Shown in pieces: positions 42,325 through 51,130 of a stretch of DNA of 64,000 bases. The first letter of the stretch is position 1. Every line of letters begins with the position of its first letter. The notes beneath the pieces were generated by a model that was not told where the DNA came from, searched no databases, and saw only the letters and a program-made list of their open reading frames with translations. The stretch lies in NCBI GenBank assembly GCA_964542875.1, contig CAZIWA010000004.1:22769-86768 (forward strand), given 5' to 3'. Source of the stretch: CAZGOM01 sp964542875. Its GTDB lineage: Bacteria > Planctomycetota > Phycisphaerae > Phycisphaerales > Phycisphaeraceae. The position numbers and the translations under genes were made by a program.

Positions 42325-44243
42325 CACTGCTTTTTGTTCTCTGTGATTGCTTTCTCCACTCTCACGTTGTCGGGAAAGCGAAGCCGCGCTTCTTCAAGCA
42401 CACGCTGGGCACTTGCGGTGTCTCCCTTTTTTGCCAGCGCCTTGGCCATCAGCAGCATCGCGGGCGCATTGCCCGGCTCGCTTTGGATGATCGGCAGCAG
42501 CATCGCTGCTGCGCCTGCCGCGTCCCCTTCATCCAGCAGCATCCGGGCCTGGTGGTAAACCACGCCGGTGTACCCCGGCGCCTGCGCGCGCACCTGCTCA
42601 AACACCACCCGGGCCTCTGCACCCTTGCCCAGTCTTGCCAGGCTGGCCGCTACGCCTGTCAGCGCATCTGGTGCCGTCCCCAGTGCCTTAAACGCTTCCA
42701 ACGCGTCCTGAGGGCGTCCAGACTCAAGCAAAGCCCATCCAAGATTCAGTCTTGCGCTCTGGCGTATGCTGCCAAGGTCCAAGGCCTGCTGATATTCCTT
42801 GGCGGCGGCTACCGGCTCATCCAGCGCCATCAGTGCCAACCCCAGATTCTCATGCGCTTGCACCAGCCCCGGGTGAAGCCGGACGGCTTCTTCCAAATTC
42901 GCTTTGGCCTCCCGAGGCCGTCCCAGGGAAAGCTGCACCTCTCCCAAGTTGTTAAGCAGGAAAAAGTTGTCTTTGGTCACCGCTATCCCCCGGGTGTAGA
43001 GTGATTCGGGCCCGGCCCAATACCCCACCTGCGTACGGGTGACCATCACCAGGCATGCGAGGATCCCTATGCACAGCACAACTCGCAGTCGGATATCCAG
43101 CCGAATCTGATCCAGCGTATTGGCCATCATCCACACCAGCATGATGTACAACCCAATGAAGCTAATGTAAGCGTACCGGTCCGCCATCGACTGGCTGCCG
43201 ACTTGAACCAGTCCGATCATCGGAATCAGTGCACCCAAAAACCACAACCAACCGGTGATACTGTATTTTTTACGCTCTTGAGCAGCTTCTGACGCCACAA
43301 TTTTCGTCAAACTCAGCAGCACAAACACACTCACACCTACGCCGAGCATCGTCCAAGACGCTGGATGCGGATATAACACCGCCAAGTCCTCGGGATATAC
43401 AAGCTTTCGCAAATACCGGACATACGACACCGGAATGTTGGCCAGCCGTGCGTCTATCGGTAGCTTTTCCTGGCCCGCCATGGCATGCGTCGCCTGTTGG
43501 GTCAGGTATGTAACAAGTGACATAATTCCCGCTAAAAACATTAGCGGGATTTTCTCTAAAGTCAGTTTTCCCAAATCTTTAAAGCTTGTGAATCGATTTA
43601 ATGGCCATAGATCCAGCAGGAGAAGCAAGGCAGGCAACGTCACCGCGGTCGGTTTGCTCATCAGCGCCATTGCGTACGCCAGCAGAATCAGCAGGTAATC
43701 GACTGGCTTTCGCCCGCGATCCAGCCAGCGGACGTACGCCAGCATCGAAATAAGCACGAAAAACAGACTTAAGACATCTTTTCGGCTGGAAATCCACGCC
43801 ACCGACTCCACATGGATCGGATGTACGGCAAACAACGCCGCCACCACCCAGGCGCGCCCGGGCATTCCCGTTGTCTTGCATAAAAGCCAGAATAGCAGGC
43901 ACGCATTGAGGGTGTGGATCAGGAGTGAGACGCCATGCTGTGCCCCTGGGTTTTCGATTCCAAACAGGGTCACATCAAGGAGATGCGAAAGCATCGTCAC
44001 CGGATGCCAGTTGCTGACATTCACCGATGTGAACGCCCACACCGCCGTTTCCGGGGTTAAACCCTTTTGAACCATGGGGTTCTGATAGACATACCCGGGG
44101 TCATCCAGGGTGATGTAATCATTAAACGCCACGCCCATGTAGGCGATCAGTGTGATGAAAACCAACGCTACTAACCCGATGAACGTTGTTCGTGCGTCGG
44201 GCAGCGCAGGGGTATTATGATTTGTAAGTACCGCCTGCGTCAT
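42324..44243 (-). CDS. GT-C-like polytopic membrane protein with C-terminal TPR repeats
   Basis: The 639-residue protein has ~10-11 membrane helices up to about residue 400 and tetratricopeptide repeats from about 430 to the end (NNLGEVQLSLGRPREAKANL, AHENLGLALMALDEPVAAA). In the first extracytoplasmic loop YITLDDPGYVYQNP has the acidic pair expected for a GT-C active site, and WHPVTMLSHLLDVTLFG plus AVHPIHVESVAWISSRKDV are family hallmarks. It resembles the TMTC-type family in bacteria, thought to be glycosyltransferases. Substrate unknown. Confidence 0.8.
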   Translation of the reverse strand: MTQAVLTNHNTPALPDARTTFIGLVALVFITLIAYMGVAFNDYITLDDPGYVYQNPMVQKGLTPETAVWAFTSVNVSNWHPVTMLSHLLDVTLFGIENPGAQHGVSLLIHTLNACLLFWLLCKTTGMPGRAWVVAALFAVHPIHVESVAWISSRKDVLSLFFVLISMLAYVRWLDRGRKPVDYLLILLAYAMALMSKPTAVTLPALLLLLDLWPLNRFTSFKDLGKLTLEKIPLMFLAGIMSLVTYLTQQATHAMAGQEKLPIDARLANIPVSYVRYLRKLVYPEDLAVLYPHPASWTMLGVGVSVFVLLSLTKIVASEAAQERKKYSITGWLWFLGALIPMIGLVQVGSQSMADRYAYISFIGLYIMLVWMMANTLDQIRLDIRLRVVLCIGILACLVMVTRTQVGYWAGPESLYTRGIAVTKDNFFLLNNLGEVQLSLGRPREAKANLEEAVRLHPGLVQAHENLGLALMALDEPVAAAKEYQQALDLGSIRQSARLNLGWALLESGRPQDALEAFKALGTAPDALTGVAASLARLGKGAEARVVFEQVRAQAPGYTGVVYHQARMLLDEGDAAGAAAMLLPIIQSEPGNAPAMLLMAKALAKKGDTASAQRVLEEARLRFPDNVRVEKAITENKKQ

Positions 44244-44266
44244 GTGTTAGTAGTTTAGATCAAGTG

Positions 44267-46072
44267 TCACACCAGCTCGGGAGTGCACCACCGGGGAGAG
44301 ATCTGGTCAGCCCGGACTTCCGGGTGCGCGTGCCGGATGGCTGCGGCCAGCAAGCCCATGAACAGGGGCTGCGGGCGCACCGGCCGGCCTGTCAGTTCCG
44401 GGTGGAACTGCGCGCCAAGAAAGTAGGGGTGCTTGTTGGTGGGCAGTTCCAGGATCTGCATGATCGGCTGTTCCGGGTGACGCCCGGAGAAGACCATGCC
44501 ATGGGATTCCAGGGTTGCGATGTACTTGGGGTCAACCTCGTACCGGTGCCGGAACCGTTCACGCACGGTGAAGGGTTGGCGTTGTTCGCCTGCGCCGTAA
44601 AGGTGGGCTGCCAAAGTACTTGGGCTCACCAGCACATCTTTGCCGCCAAGGCGCATGTTGCCGCCAAGACCTTCGATTTTCTTTTGTTCCGGCAGGATGT
44701 CGATCACCGGGTCTTTGCACTCAGGGTCAAACTCGGTGCTTGATGCTCCGGGCAGGCCGCAGACGTTGCGTGCGTACTCGATCACCGCCATCTGGAAGCC
44801 CAGGCAGATGCCCAGATAGGGGAGTGCGTGCTCACGGCAGTAGCGGACACAGGCGATCTTGCCTTCGGTTCCACGCACGCCAAACCCGCCAGGCACGATG
44901 ACTGCGTTCAAGCCTTCGAGCTTTGAACACGCATCTTCATACTCACGGCCGGGCGCCATGCGGGTGGTGTCGATCCAATCGATCTCCACATCCACATTCA
45001 GGTGCGCTGAACAGTGTTCAAGAGCCTTTTCGATCGACGCGTAAGCGTCGCGCAACGTGGCGTATTTGCCGGTAATACCGACGCGCGCACGGTATTTGCG
45101 CTTGCTGTTGAGCCGCTCGATGTACGTGCGCCACTTTTCCCGTGCGGTGTCCTCATGAACAGAGTCCACCCGGTCATGGATGTCGAGAATGCTCAGGATT
45201 TCCCGGTCCAGACCTGCTTCACGCATGGCGTCGGGAATGGAGTAGATGCTGGGCCGGTCGTGCATGGAGAACACGCGCCGCTGGGGCACATTGGTGAACA
45301 TCGCCAGCTTCTGCATGACGTTGGCGTTCACCGGGTTTTCCGCGCGGCAGCCGATAAAGTGAGGCTGAACGCCCGTTTCCAGCAGCTTGCGAAGGCCAAG
45401 CTGCGCCGGCTTGCTCTTTTGCTCGCCCAGCGCGCGGGGTTCAATGATGTAGGTCAAAGCGACGAAGCAGACGGAGTTTTCACCTTCGTCAAAGGCCAAC
45501 TCACGCAGTGCTTCAATGTAAAAGCTGTTTTCGTAGTCGCCGACGGTCCCGCCGACTTCCACGAACACCACGTCGGCGTCCTGCTTTACGGCGAGGTCGC
45601 GGATGATGTACTTCACCTCAGCGGTCACGTGGGGGATCATCTGCACGTCGCGCCCGAGGTATTCCCCGTTGCGTTCGCGGTCCAGGATCCGCCTGAAGAT
45701 CTGCCCGGAGGTGGTGTAGCTACTCTTGGTGAGGTCCTGGTCGAGCATGCGCTCGTAGGTGCCCAGGTCCATGTCGGTTTCCATCCCGTCATCCAGGACG
45801 AACACTTCGCCATGCCTGAAGGGGTTGAGGGTGCCTGAGTCGATGTTCAGGTATCCCTCCATCTTCAGCGGTACAACCTTGAGCCCCTTGTCCTTGAGCA
45901 ATTTGGCCAGGGAACTTGAAAAGATCCCTTTGCCCAGCCCGGACATGACAGTACCCAGCACCACCACATACTTGTGGCGGCCTTTTTGATACCCAGGGGG
46001 AAAACGGTTGTAGAACTCGGACTCTTGAGAGGATTTACCGGCGGCTGCGAGGATGTCCTTGGTCGGTGGCAT
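44267..46072 (-). CDS. pyrG: CTP synthase, divergent N-terminal domain
   Basis: The 601-residue protein pairs a synthetase domain with a class I glutamine amidotransferase. GATase catalytic residues are clear: Cys in LGICLGFQMA and His-Glu in FHPEL. The synthetase half has the family plan, but with substitutions: the usual GGVVSSLGKG reads GTVMSGLGKG, and KLDPYINVDPGT reads KMEGYLNIDSGT; HGEVFVLDDGMETDMDLG and EVGGTVGDYE are retained. A ~30-residue N-terminal extension is also present. It should make CTP from UTP and glutamine. TAGGA precedes the ATG. The divergence suggests a separate CTP synthase lineage. Confidence 0.9.
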   Translation of the reverse strand: MPPTKDILAAAGKSSQESEFYNRFPPGYQKGRHKYVVVLGTVMSGLGKGIFSSSLAKLLKDKGLKVVPLKMEGYLNIDSGTLNPFRHGEVFVLDDGMETDMDLGTYERMLDQDLTKSSYTTSGQIFRRILDRERNGEYLGRDVQMIPHVTAEVKYIIRDLAVKQDADVVFVEVGGTVGDYENSFYIEALRELAFDEGENSVCFVALTYIIEPRALGEQKSKPAQLGLRKLLETGVQPHFIGCRAENPVNANVMQKLAMFTNVPQRRVFSMHDRPSIYSIPDAMREAGLDREILSILDIHDRVDSVHEDTAREKWRTYIERLNSKRKYRARVGITGKYATLRDAYASIEKALEHCSAHLNVDVEIDWIDTTRMAPGREYEDACSKLEGLNAVIVPGGFGVRGTEGKIACVRYCREHALPYLGICLGFQMAVIEYARNVCGLPGASSTEFDPECKDPVIDILPEQKKIEGLGGNMRLGGKDVLVSPSTLAAHLYGAGEQRQPFTVRERFRHRYEVDPKYIATLESHGMVFSGRHPEQPIMQILELPTNKHPYFLGAQFHPELTGRPVRPQPLFMGLLAAAIRHAHPEVRADQISPRWCTPELV

Positions 46073-46121
46073 GTCCTAATGTACCCGAAACAGGGGGTGT
46101 TCCGCAATTCCAACAACCGGA

Positions 46122-46817
46122 TTACTTCTTCTCGGTATCGCCCTGCACTTCAGGCGTCGGCTCAGCCTTGCGCGCGCCGATTGCCAGCCGGGCAAACTCC
46201 CACACCATCGGCAGCACCGACACCACCACGATGCCCCACACCACCAGGCTCCGGTTATCGCGCACCAGCGGGGTCTGCGAGAAGATGTAGCCGGCATAAA
46301 CCAGGCCGTACACCCAAATAAACGCGCCGATGATGTTGTAGATAATGAACTTGCGGTAGGTCATCGACCCCACGCCCGCGACAAACGGCGCAAACGTCCG
46401 GACGATGGGCACGAACCGGGCAACGATGATCGTCCGGGCGCCGTAACGCTCAAAGTATCCGTGCGTCATGTCCAGGTACTTCTTTTTGAAGATCCAGGAG
46501 TCTTCCTGTTTGAGCACCTTGGGGCCAAGGAATTTACCCACGTGGTAGTTCACCGTGTCGCCAAGCACCGCACCGACAAACAGCACCAGGGCGCAGACGT
46601 GGACGTTAAGGCCTTTAACCCCTGCGGCCAGCACGCCGGTGATGAACAGCAGCGAATCGCCGGGCAGGAAGGGGGTCACCACCAATCCTGTTTCGCAGAA
46701 CACAATCAGAAAGAGGATCCCGTACGTCATCACCGGGCCCACTTTGTCGATCACCGCTTCGAGGTGGTCGGTGAAGTGAACCAGATACAAGAACCCGTCT
46801 TTGATGGTATCGAACAT
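46122..46817 (-). CDS. DedA (SNARE-associated/VTT) family membrane protein
   Basis: The 231-residue protein has the DedA motifs: ETGLVVTPFLPGDSLLF after the first helix, and the F-x-R-x-x-P-x-x-R signature in ARFVPIVRTFAPFVAG. Five to six membrane helices are expected, including two re-entrant ones. DedA proteins act in undecaprenyl phosphate or phospholipid flipping and membrane homeostasis in the inner membrane. The C-terminus has a soluble charged tail. It is 49 nt downstream-adjacent to pyrG on the same strand, with pyrG following. Confidence 0.9.
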   Translation of the reverse strand: MFDTIKDGFLYLVHFTDHLEAVIDKVGPVMTYGILFLIVFCETGLVVTPFLPGDSLLFITGVLAAGVKGLNVHVCALVLFVGAVLGDTVNYHVGKFLGPKVLKQEDSWIFKKKYLDMTHGYFERYGARTIIVARFVPIVRTFAPFVAGVGSMTYRKFIIYNIIGAFIWVYGLVYAGYIFSQTPLVRDNRSLVVWGIVVVSVLPMVWEFARLAIGARKAEPTPEVQGDTEKK

Positions 46818-46875
46818 GCGGCCTGCCTATGAAGTGAAAGGGCGAATTATACCCAGCGGCTCGGGCCTGTTCTCT

Positions 46876-47304
46876 TCACCGGATTGGATGGTCATTCATC
46901 GGCTTGCCGTCGGGCCACATCAGCACCATGAGCAGAACCAACGATATGCCATAGGTCAGGCCAGGCAGCAGGTCCTGGTGTAGCGCCAGAAGATCAGAGC
47001 CTATGAAAGACAGGACGCCAAAGATCACCGCCATCAAAAGGTGGGCACGGAAATACCCTGCGGGGGTAATGGCATTTTTTATCCAGTTGGCTTTATAGGT
47101 TTGGCTGCGCGCTGCGAATGCCAGCGCCGCGCCGGCGGGCAAAAGACCCAGCGCCGCCCATGTCCAATGCGATAAATAGACAGGTGTGGGACGAATGATG
47201 CCTGTAAGGGCTATGAACAGAGCGGCTGCCTGAAACCCCATCACGGCCAGCCAGCAGGCGCGAGAGCGAGCGAGCGCTTGCTGAGCTGTCAGGGGTTGGG
47301 CCAT
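46876..47304 (-). CDS. small integral membrane protein, four predicted helices
   Basis: The 142-residue protein has hydrophobic segments around residues 18-36, 46-64, 84-102 and 110-130 with short loops, and no signal peptide. The N-terminal QPLTAQQALARSRACW is probably cytoplasmic. I do not recognise the family. It lies between the dedA-like gene and the exported protein on the same strand, with a 19-nt gap to the latter, suggesting co-transcription. Confidence 0.65.
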   Translation of the reverse strand: MAQPLTAQQALARSRACWLAVMGFQAAALFIALTGIIRPTPVYLSHWTWAALGLLPAGAALAFAARSQTYKANWIKNAITPAGYFRAHLLMAVIFGVLSFIGSDLLALHQDLLPGLTYGISLVLLMVLMWPDGKPMNDHPIR

Positions 47305-47323
47305 GATGCGTCAGGCTTTGCGG

Positions 47324-48511
47324 TTAAGTTTTCTTGTTGTTGACGATGACGTACACGGGCGTTTGCCGGTTGACCCGGATCCGGTAGGCTTCGCCTGGCT
47401 TTACGTACTTGTAGAAGAGCTGGAAGGTGTTGTCTTTATCGTCTTTGATTTCGCCGTCGGCCACCCATCCCCCTTGTGTGAGTTCATCGGTGCTGAGTCG
47501 GCCGTCGAAGGGCTTGTAGGTGGATCGCGTTGGCTGGCAGGCGAGGTAGACCTGGCCTTCGGCGTCGACGCTGAAGTCCGCTGCCAGGCCGTGTGAAATC
47601 AGTCGTTGCGGCGGCTCCGCGGAGAAAATGGTTGCATCCTTGAACTTGTCGGGCAATTGCGGCCAAAGCGGCTGGCTCTCGCTGAATCTTGTCGTTGCAT
47701 TCATTTTGACGGGTGCGAACCCGTACACCTTGGTGACAGCCATGGTGCCCTTGGAGGCCGTCAATGGCGAGCCCCAGACCAAGGGGCCGCCAGACACTGT
47801 GACGGTGTTGACCGGGGCCTTGGGGTCGGGCATCACGAAGGTTTTCATAGTGATGACGTAGGGGGGCTCAAACTTATTGACCCGGAGGTTCATTTGTTCA
47901 TCGGCCTTCATCTCCCGGGCCATGAGCACATAGTCGCGCCCTTTGGTGGAGACTGCGGTGCCGACGGGCTTAAAGCCCAGCCCGGTGAGCTGTTCGAGGG
48001 TGAGTGTGGTTTCACGCCAGCCGCCGGCGAGTGTGCCTTCGTAGCCGAAATGGCACGCGATGATCATGAGCCCGGCCTTGGTGACCCGGACTTTTGAGAC
48101 ACCCGCTGAGACATCCTCATAGGGGAGGCTGGTGAGGCTGTAAATCTGAGCGTCTTTGCCTAAAAAGTCCGGCACGCGCAGCCATCCGCCTGGCCGCGGG
48201 GCCAATTGCGGGTCCGGGTTGACGGGCATCAGCGGTGTGGGGCGATACATCTCCACGTCGACGGCGGCGCCTTCGACCCTGACATCCCCGGGCTTGGCTT
48301 CCCTGGGCGCTATAACTGAGCCTTGCTGTACGGTTGAGGCAGGGGGGGCCGCAGAGGTTTTGGCCGGTCCGGCGTCTTTGCCGGGCTTAAGAATGGTGAG
48401 CCAATCGTCCTTGGGGGCTTCGCTTTGACCGTAGCCCACCGCAGCCCCTGCCAAAGCGGCAATGACAAACAGCAGCCAGAAGGTTCGAGCGTGGGCCATG
48501 GACTTCATCAT
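47324..48511 (-). CDS. exported protein of unknown function
   Basis: The 395-residue product has a signal peptide (HARTFWLLFVIAALAGAAV, cleavage near GYG-QSE), a low-complexity Ala/Pro/Lys linker, and then a beta-rich body. A middle segment, GGWRETTLTLEQLTGLGF, and later GGPLVWGSPLTASKGTM suggest strand-loop domains without a known catalytic motif. AGGA lies 8 nt before the ATGATG start. It is probably the first gene of a minus-strand unit with the small membrane protein. It is divergent from the ATP synthase cluster. Confidence 0.65.
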   Translation of the reverse strand: MMKSMAHARTFWLLFVIAALAGAAVGYGQSEAPKDDWLTILKPGKDAGPAKTSAAPPASTVQQGSVIAPREAKPGDVRVEGAAVDVEMYRPTPLMPVNPDPQLAPRPGGWLRVPDFLGKDAQIYSLTSLPYEDVSAGVSKVRVTKAGLMIIACHFGYEGTLAGGWRETTLTLEQLTGLGFKPVGTAVSTKGRDYVLMAREMKADEQMNLRVNKFEPPYVITMKTFVMPDPKAPVNTVTVSGGPLVWGSPLTASKGTMAVTKVYGFAPVKMNATTRFSESQPLWPQLPDKFKDATIFSAEPPQRLISHGLAADFSVDAEGQVYLACQPTRSTYKPFDGRLSTDELTQGGWVADGEIKDDKDNTFQLFYKYVKPGEAYRIRVNRQTPVYVIVNNKKT

Positions 48512-48788
48512 AAAACATCCTATTCATCCCAGCCGGGCTTTGGCCACGGGAATGCCTTCAAAGACCGATGTTGATCCGGGCAATGTTGAAGCCGTGTAGG
48601 AAACCCCAAAACCCCTCGTCCATATTGTCGCACACCCCCGGACAAGGCTGTCTCAACAACCTCTGGTCATATCCGGCCCACGCAAGGCCGGGGATTTTAA
48701 GGGTATTAGCTGTTCTTATGCCTGTTTGAACCCATGAAAAAGCCCTTGATTTGAGTCCAAAGCGGGGGGTTTGAAGGCAGTATTAGGT

Positions 48789-48817
48789 TTGACACTAAAA
48801 AAATCCCCCGATACCCT
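48789..48817 (+). promoter_or_regulatory. candidate promoter of the atp cluster
   Basis: A perfect TTGACA -35 box, a 17-nt spacer, and TACCCT (weak -10). It ends 28 nt before the atpZ start. The rest of the 48512-48845 gap shows no gene. Confidence 0.4.
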
Positions 48818-48845
48818 TGTCTGGCTCCAATTGAGGGCATGGCCA

Positions 48846-49139
48846 ATGGCGGCACCGGAAAAACAACCGAATCCGGAACGTCAGGACCGATCCGAAGACG
48901 AGCCTTCTGATGCGCGCAAAATGATTCAGCAGGCGCAAAAAGCAAGCTTCGACTTCGCATCGATCACCACTGTCGGATTGGAGTTGGGCGGCATCATCAT
49001 GTTGATGACGCTCGGCGGCTGGTGGCTTGACGGCAAGCTGGGAAGCTCTCCCTGGTGCCTTCTCGCCGGGGCCGCAATTGGCGTGATAGGCGGCCTTTAC
49101 AGGCTGTTTGGCATCGCCAGAAAGATCATGGGCCCTTAA
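48846..49139 (+). CDS. atpZ: AtpZ/AtpI family F0F1-ATPase accessory protein
   Basis: The 97-residue product has two membrane helices (TTVGLELGGIIMLMTLGGWW, and CLLAGAAIGVIGGLYRLFG) joined by the typical WWLDGKLGSSPW loop of ATPase_gene1 proteins (PF09527). These are small inner-membrane factors encoded ahead of atp operons, thought to aid c-ring assembly or Mg/Ca transport. The hydrophilic N-terminus is Gln/Glu/Arg-rich. The ATG at 48846 is preferred; the frame is open to 48771 but that would span the promoter. Confidence 0.8.
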   Translation: MAAPEKQPNPERQDRSEDEPSDARKMIQQAQKASFDFASITTVGLELGGIIMLMTLGGWWLDGKLGSSPWCLLAGAAIGVIGGLYRLFGIARKIMGP

Positions 49140-49182
49140 CGTTTCTCCTGGTTTTCAAAGGTTCGACAGGTTCCAGACCCTT

Positions 49183-49632
49183 ATGTCCGACACGGCAGGC
49201 AAACCGAAGATGAGGCTCCCGAGGATCGCCTTCGCCATGGCGATCACGGGGTTGCTCATGCTTACTTTGACGCTTGTCGCGCTTCCTTTTGCCATGACTG
49301 ATGCACGGCCCGGGCAGATCGCCGTCGCCGGCGTGGTGGTGTTGCTGTGTTCGCTGACGAGCCTGCTACCCGTGTGGTTTGCCATCGGGCTTCAACCTCT
49401 GGCGGTGGCGCAGGCTTTTATGCTTGGTATGGGCCTTCGGCTGGCGCTTACGCTGACCGGGGCTTTTTTGCTGATCAAAGTGGCTGCATTGGACGTCTAC
49501 CCGGTAACCATTACCATGGGCGCCCTTTACGTGCCTGTCATGATCGTTGAAGCGATCATGGCGGCCGGTGAATTTCGCAGGTGTTTCAGCCCGACCCTTC
49601 CCGGTTCGGCTTCAACGGAGGCGGTTTCGTGA
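49183..49632 (+). CDS. atpI: ATP synthase subunit I-like membrane protein
   Basis: The 149-residue product has four hydrophobic helices with short loops (for example GLLMLTLTLVALPFAM and VAQAFMLGMGLRLALTLTG), matching the size and topology of AtpI-type proteins in the second slot of atp clusters. The sequence match is weak, so the assignment rests mainly on position. It overlaps the atpB start: its TGA shares bases with the atpB GTG, and the GGAGG that serves atpB lies in its 3' end, so translation is coupled. Confidence 0.7.
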   Translation: MSDTAGKPKMRLPRIAFAMAITGLLMLTLTLVALPFAMTDARPGQIAVAGVVVLLCSLTSLLPVWFAIGLQPLAVAQAFMLGMGLRLALTLTGAFLLIKVAALDVYPVTITMGALYVPVMIVEAIMAAGEFRRCFSPTLPGSASTEAVS

Positions 49633-50570
49633 TCAATTACCTTTCGACCCTGGCCAGCGGCAGCCCGCTGGGACACGTCGTTGACGACGAAATCATTGCA
49701 CAGGATCCCTTTGGCATCACCAAAGGCTTCTTCTTCACCAACGTCACTGTGATGCTGATTCTTTCGGGCATCATCACTGTTTTGATCATCACCACCGCGG
49801 CCAAGCGCATCGCCACCCGTGGCACCCCCGGCCAACGCACCGTGTCTGACTACACGCCCCAGGGCGCGCTGGCAAACTTCGTCGAAACCGTCTGTCTCTA
49901 CCTCTACGACGATATCTTCAAGCCGATTCTCAAAGAAGAAACCCCCAAGTTTGCGCCGATTCTGTGGTCCTTCTTCTGGTTCATTCTCGTGGCCAACGTG
50001 CTGGGCCTGATTCCTCTTAAGGACTTCACGGAACTCGTGTTCCATTTCACCGGCATCCACCGCGGCGGGATCGGCGGCACAGCCACTCAGTCCATCTGGG
50101 TGACGGCTACCCTGGCCATCATTGCGTTTGTGGTGATCAACGTCGCCGGGTTCAGCAAAGACCCCGTCGGTTACATCAAGCATCTCACCGGCGGCGCGCC
50201 CTTCTTCATGTGGCCGATCATGATCCCCGTTGAAGTGCTGGGCATCTTCGTCAAGCCCTTCGCCCTGGCCATGCGTTTGTTTGCCAACATGACCGGTGGG
50301 CACATGGTCATCGCCTCCCTGCTTGGCTTCGTGCCGGCTTTGATCCAGGCGTTCGGCATCGGCGGCGGCGCGATCGGCATCTTCCCCATCCTCGGCTCCA
50401 CCGCAGTCAACCTTCTTGAAATTCTCGTGGCGTTCATCCAGGCCTTCGTCTTTACCTTCCTGGTTTGCGTGTTCATCGGCCAGGTGGTGGTGCATGAGCA
50501 CCATGAAGGCGATCACGGACATGAACCCAACCACGGGACTGACCCCCATCCCCCCGGGCATGGGCACTAG
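49629..50570 (+). CDS. atpB: ATP synthase F0 subunit a
   Basis: The GTG at 49629 has GGAGG eight nt upstream and overlaps the previous stop (GTGA). The 313-residue product has six membrane helices, with the essential Arg in FVKPFALAMRLFANMTGGH, the half-channel helix that faces the c-ring. A second conserved stretch, LEILVAFIQAFVFTFL, closes the proton path. The C-terminus is unusually His-rich (HEHHEGDHGHEPNHG and on), about 20 residues beyond the fold, which might bind metals. Subunit a carries protons across the membrane. Confidence 0.95.
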   Translation: MINYLSTLASGSPLGHVVDDEIIAQDPFGITKGFFFTNVTVMLILSGIITVLIITTAAKRIATRGTPGQRTVSDYTPQGALANFVETVCLYLYDDIFKPILKEETPKFAPILWSFFWFILVANVLGLIPLKDFTELVFHFTGIHRGGIGGTATQSIWVTATLAIIAFVVINVAGFSKDPVGYIKHLTGGAPFFMWPIMIPVEVLGIFVKPFALAMRLFANMTGGHMVIASLLGFVPALIQAFGIGGGAIGIFPILGSTAVNLLEILVAFIQAFVFTFLVCVFIGQVVVHEHHEGDHGHEPNHGTDPHPPGHGH

Positions 50571-50579
50571 AGATTCATA

Positions 50580-50638
50580 AACCCCTGGGAGCCGGACATG
50601 CGAAGGTGTCTGGACGTCACTTGGATGTGGCAGGGGTT
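50580..50638 (+). promoter_or_regulatory. structured mRNA spacer between atpB and atpE
   Basis: AACCCCTG (50580-50587) pairs with CAGGGGTT (50631-50638), and inside it CCGGACA pairs with TGTCTGG (one wobble). The 115-nt gap before the c-subunit gene may raise its translation or stabilise its message. Confidence 0.5.
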
Positions 50639-50685
50639 CTAACCGACGAGGCCTTCGTGGCGTCAAATTTTGAAAGAGGTACGTG

Positions 50686-51015
50686 ATGTCGAAGAATCTT
50701 TATCTGATGGCTCTGGCGGCTATTACTCTGTTGGCCGTCACCCAAGGCGCGTCGGCTCAAGAAGTGGCCGCAGCTGCCAGCCACGGTGGTGGCATCAGCA
50801 ACATGGGCTACGCTGGCGCCAGCATCGGCGCCGGTCTGGCCATCATTGGCGCGGCCAAAGGCATCGGCAGCATCGGCGCAGGCGCCGTTGAAGCCATCGC
50901 CCGTCAGCCGGAAGCCGCCGGCAAGATCAGCACTGCAATGCTGCTCTCGGCCGCGCTTATCGAAGGTGCGACCTTCTTCGCGCTGGTCATCACCCTGCTG
51001 GTGGTTCTGAAGTAA
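50686..51015 (+). CDS. atpE: ATP synthase F0 subunit c
   Basis: The 109-residue product is longer than the usual 70-80 because of an N-terminal signal-like peptide (LYLMALAAITLLAVTQ, cleavage near ASA-QEV). The mature part is a helical hairpin: GAGLAIIGAAKGIGSIGAGA, the loop ARQPEAAGK, and LLSAALIEGATFFALVITL, where Glu in ALIEGAT is the ion-carrying residue. The residue after that Glu is Gly, not the Ser/Thr of sodium-type rings, so protons are the likely ion. AGAGGT precedes the ATG; a GTG lies one codon upstream. Confidence 0.95.
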   Translation: MSKNLYLMALAAITLLAVTQGASAQEVAAAASHGGGISNMGYAGASIGAGLAIIGAAKGIGSIGAGAVEAIARQPEAAGKISTAMLLSAALIEGATFFALVITLLVVLK

Positions 51016-51130
51016 TTCAGGGAACCAGCCCTGGCCTCATCCGCCGGGTTATGGATTGATTACCCCGCCGGTCTGCCGTAACAGGCAGCCCGGCGCTTAA
51101 GACACGACGAAAACCATTCGGAGAAGACTG
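51016..51130 (+). promoter_or_regulatory. structured spacer between atpE and atpF
   Basis: CAGGG-N6-CCCTG (51018-51033) directly after the stop, and CTGCC-N6-GGCAG (51073-51088) further on, form two hairpins in the 115-nt gap. They could protect the atpE message end. Confidence 0.45.

Noticed and set aside
49527..50666. 379-codon His/Asp-rich minus-strand frame
   Set aside because: Antisense to atpB; the odd composition mirrors atpB codons.
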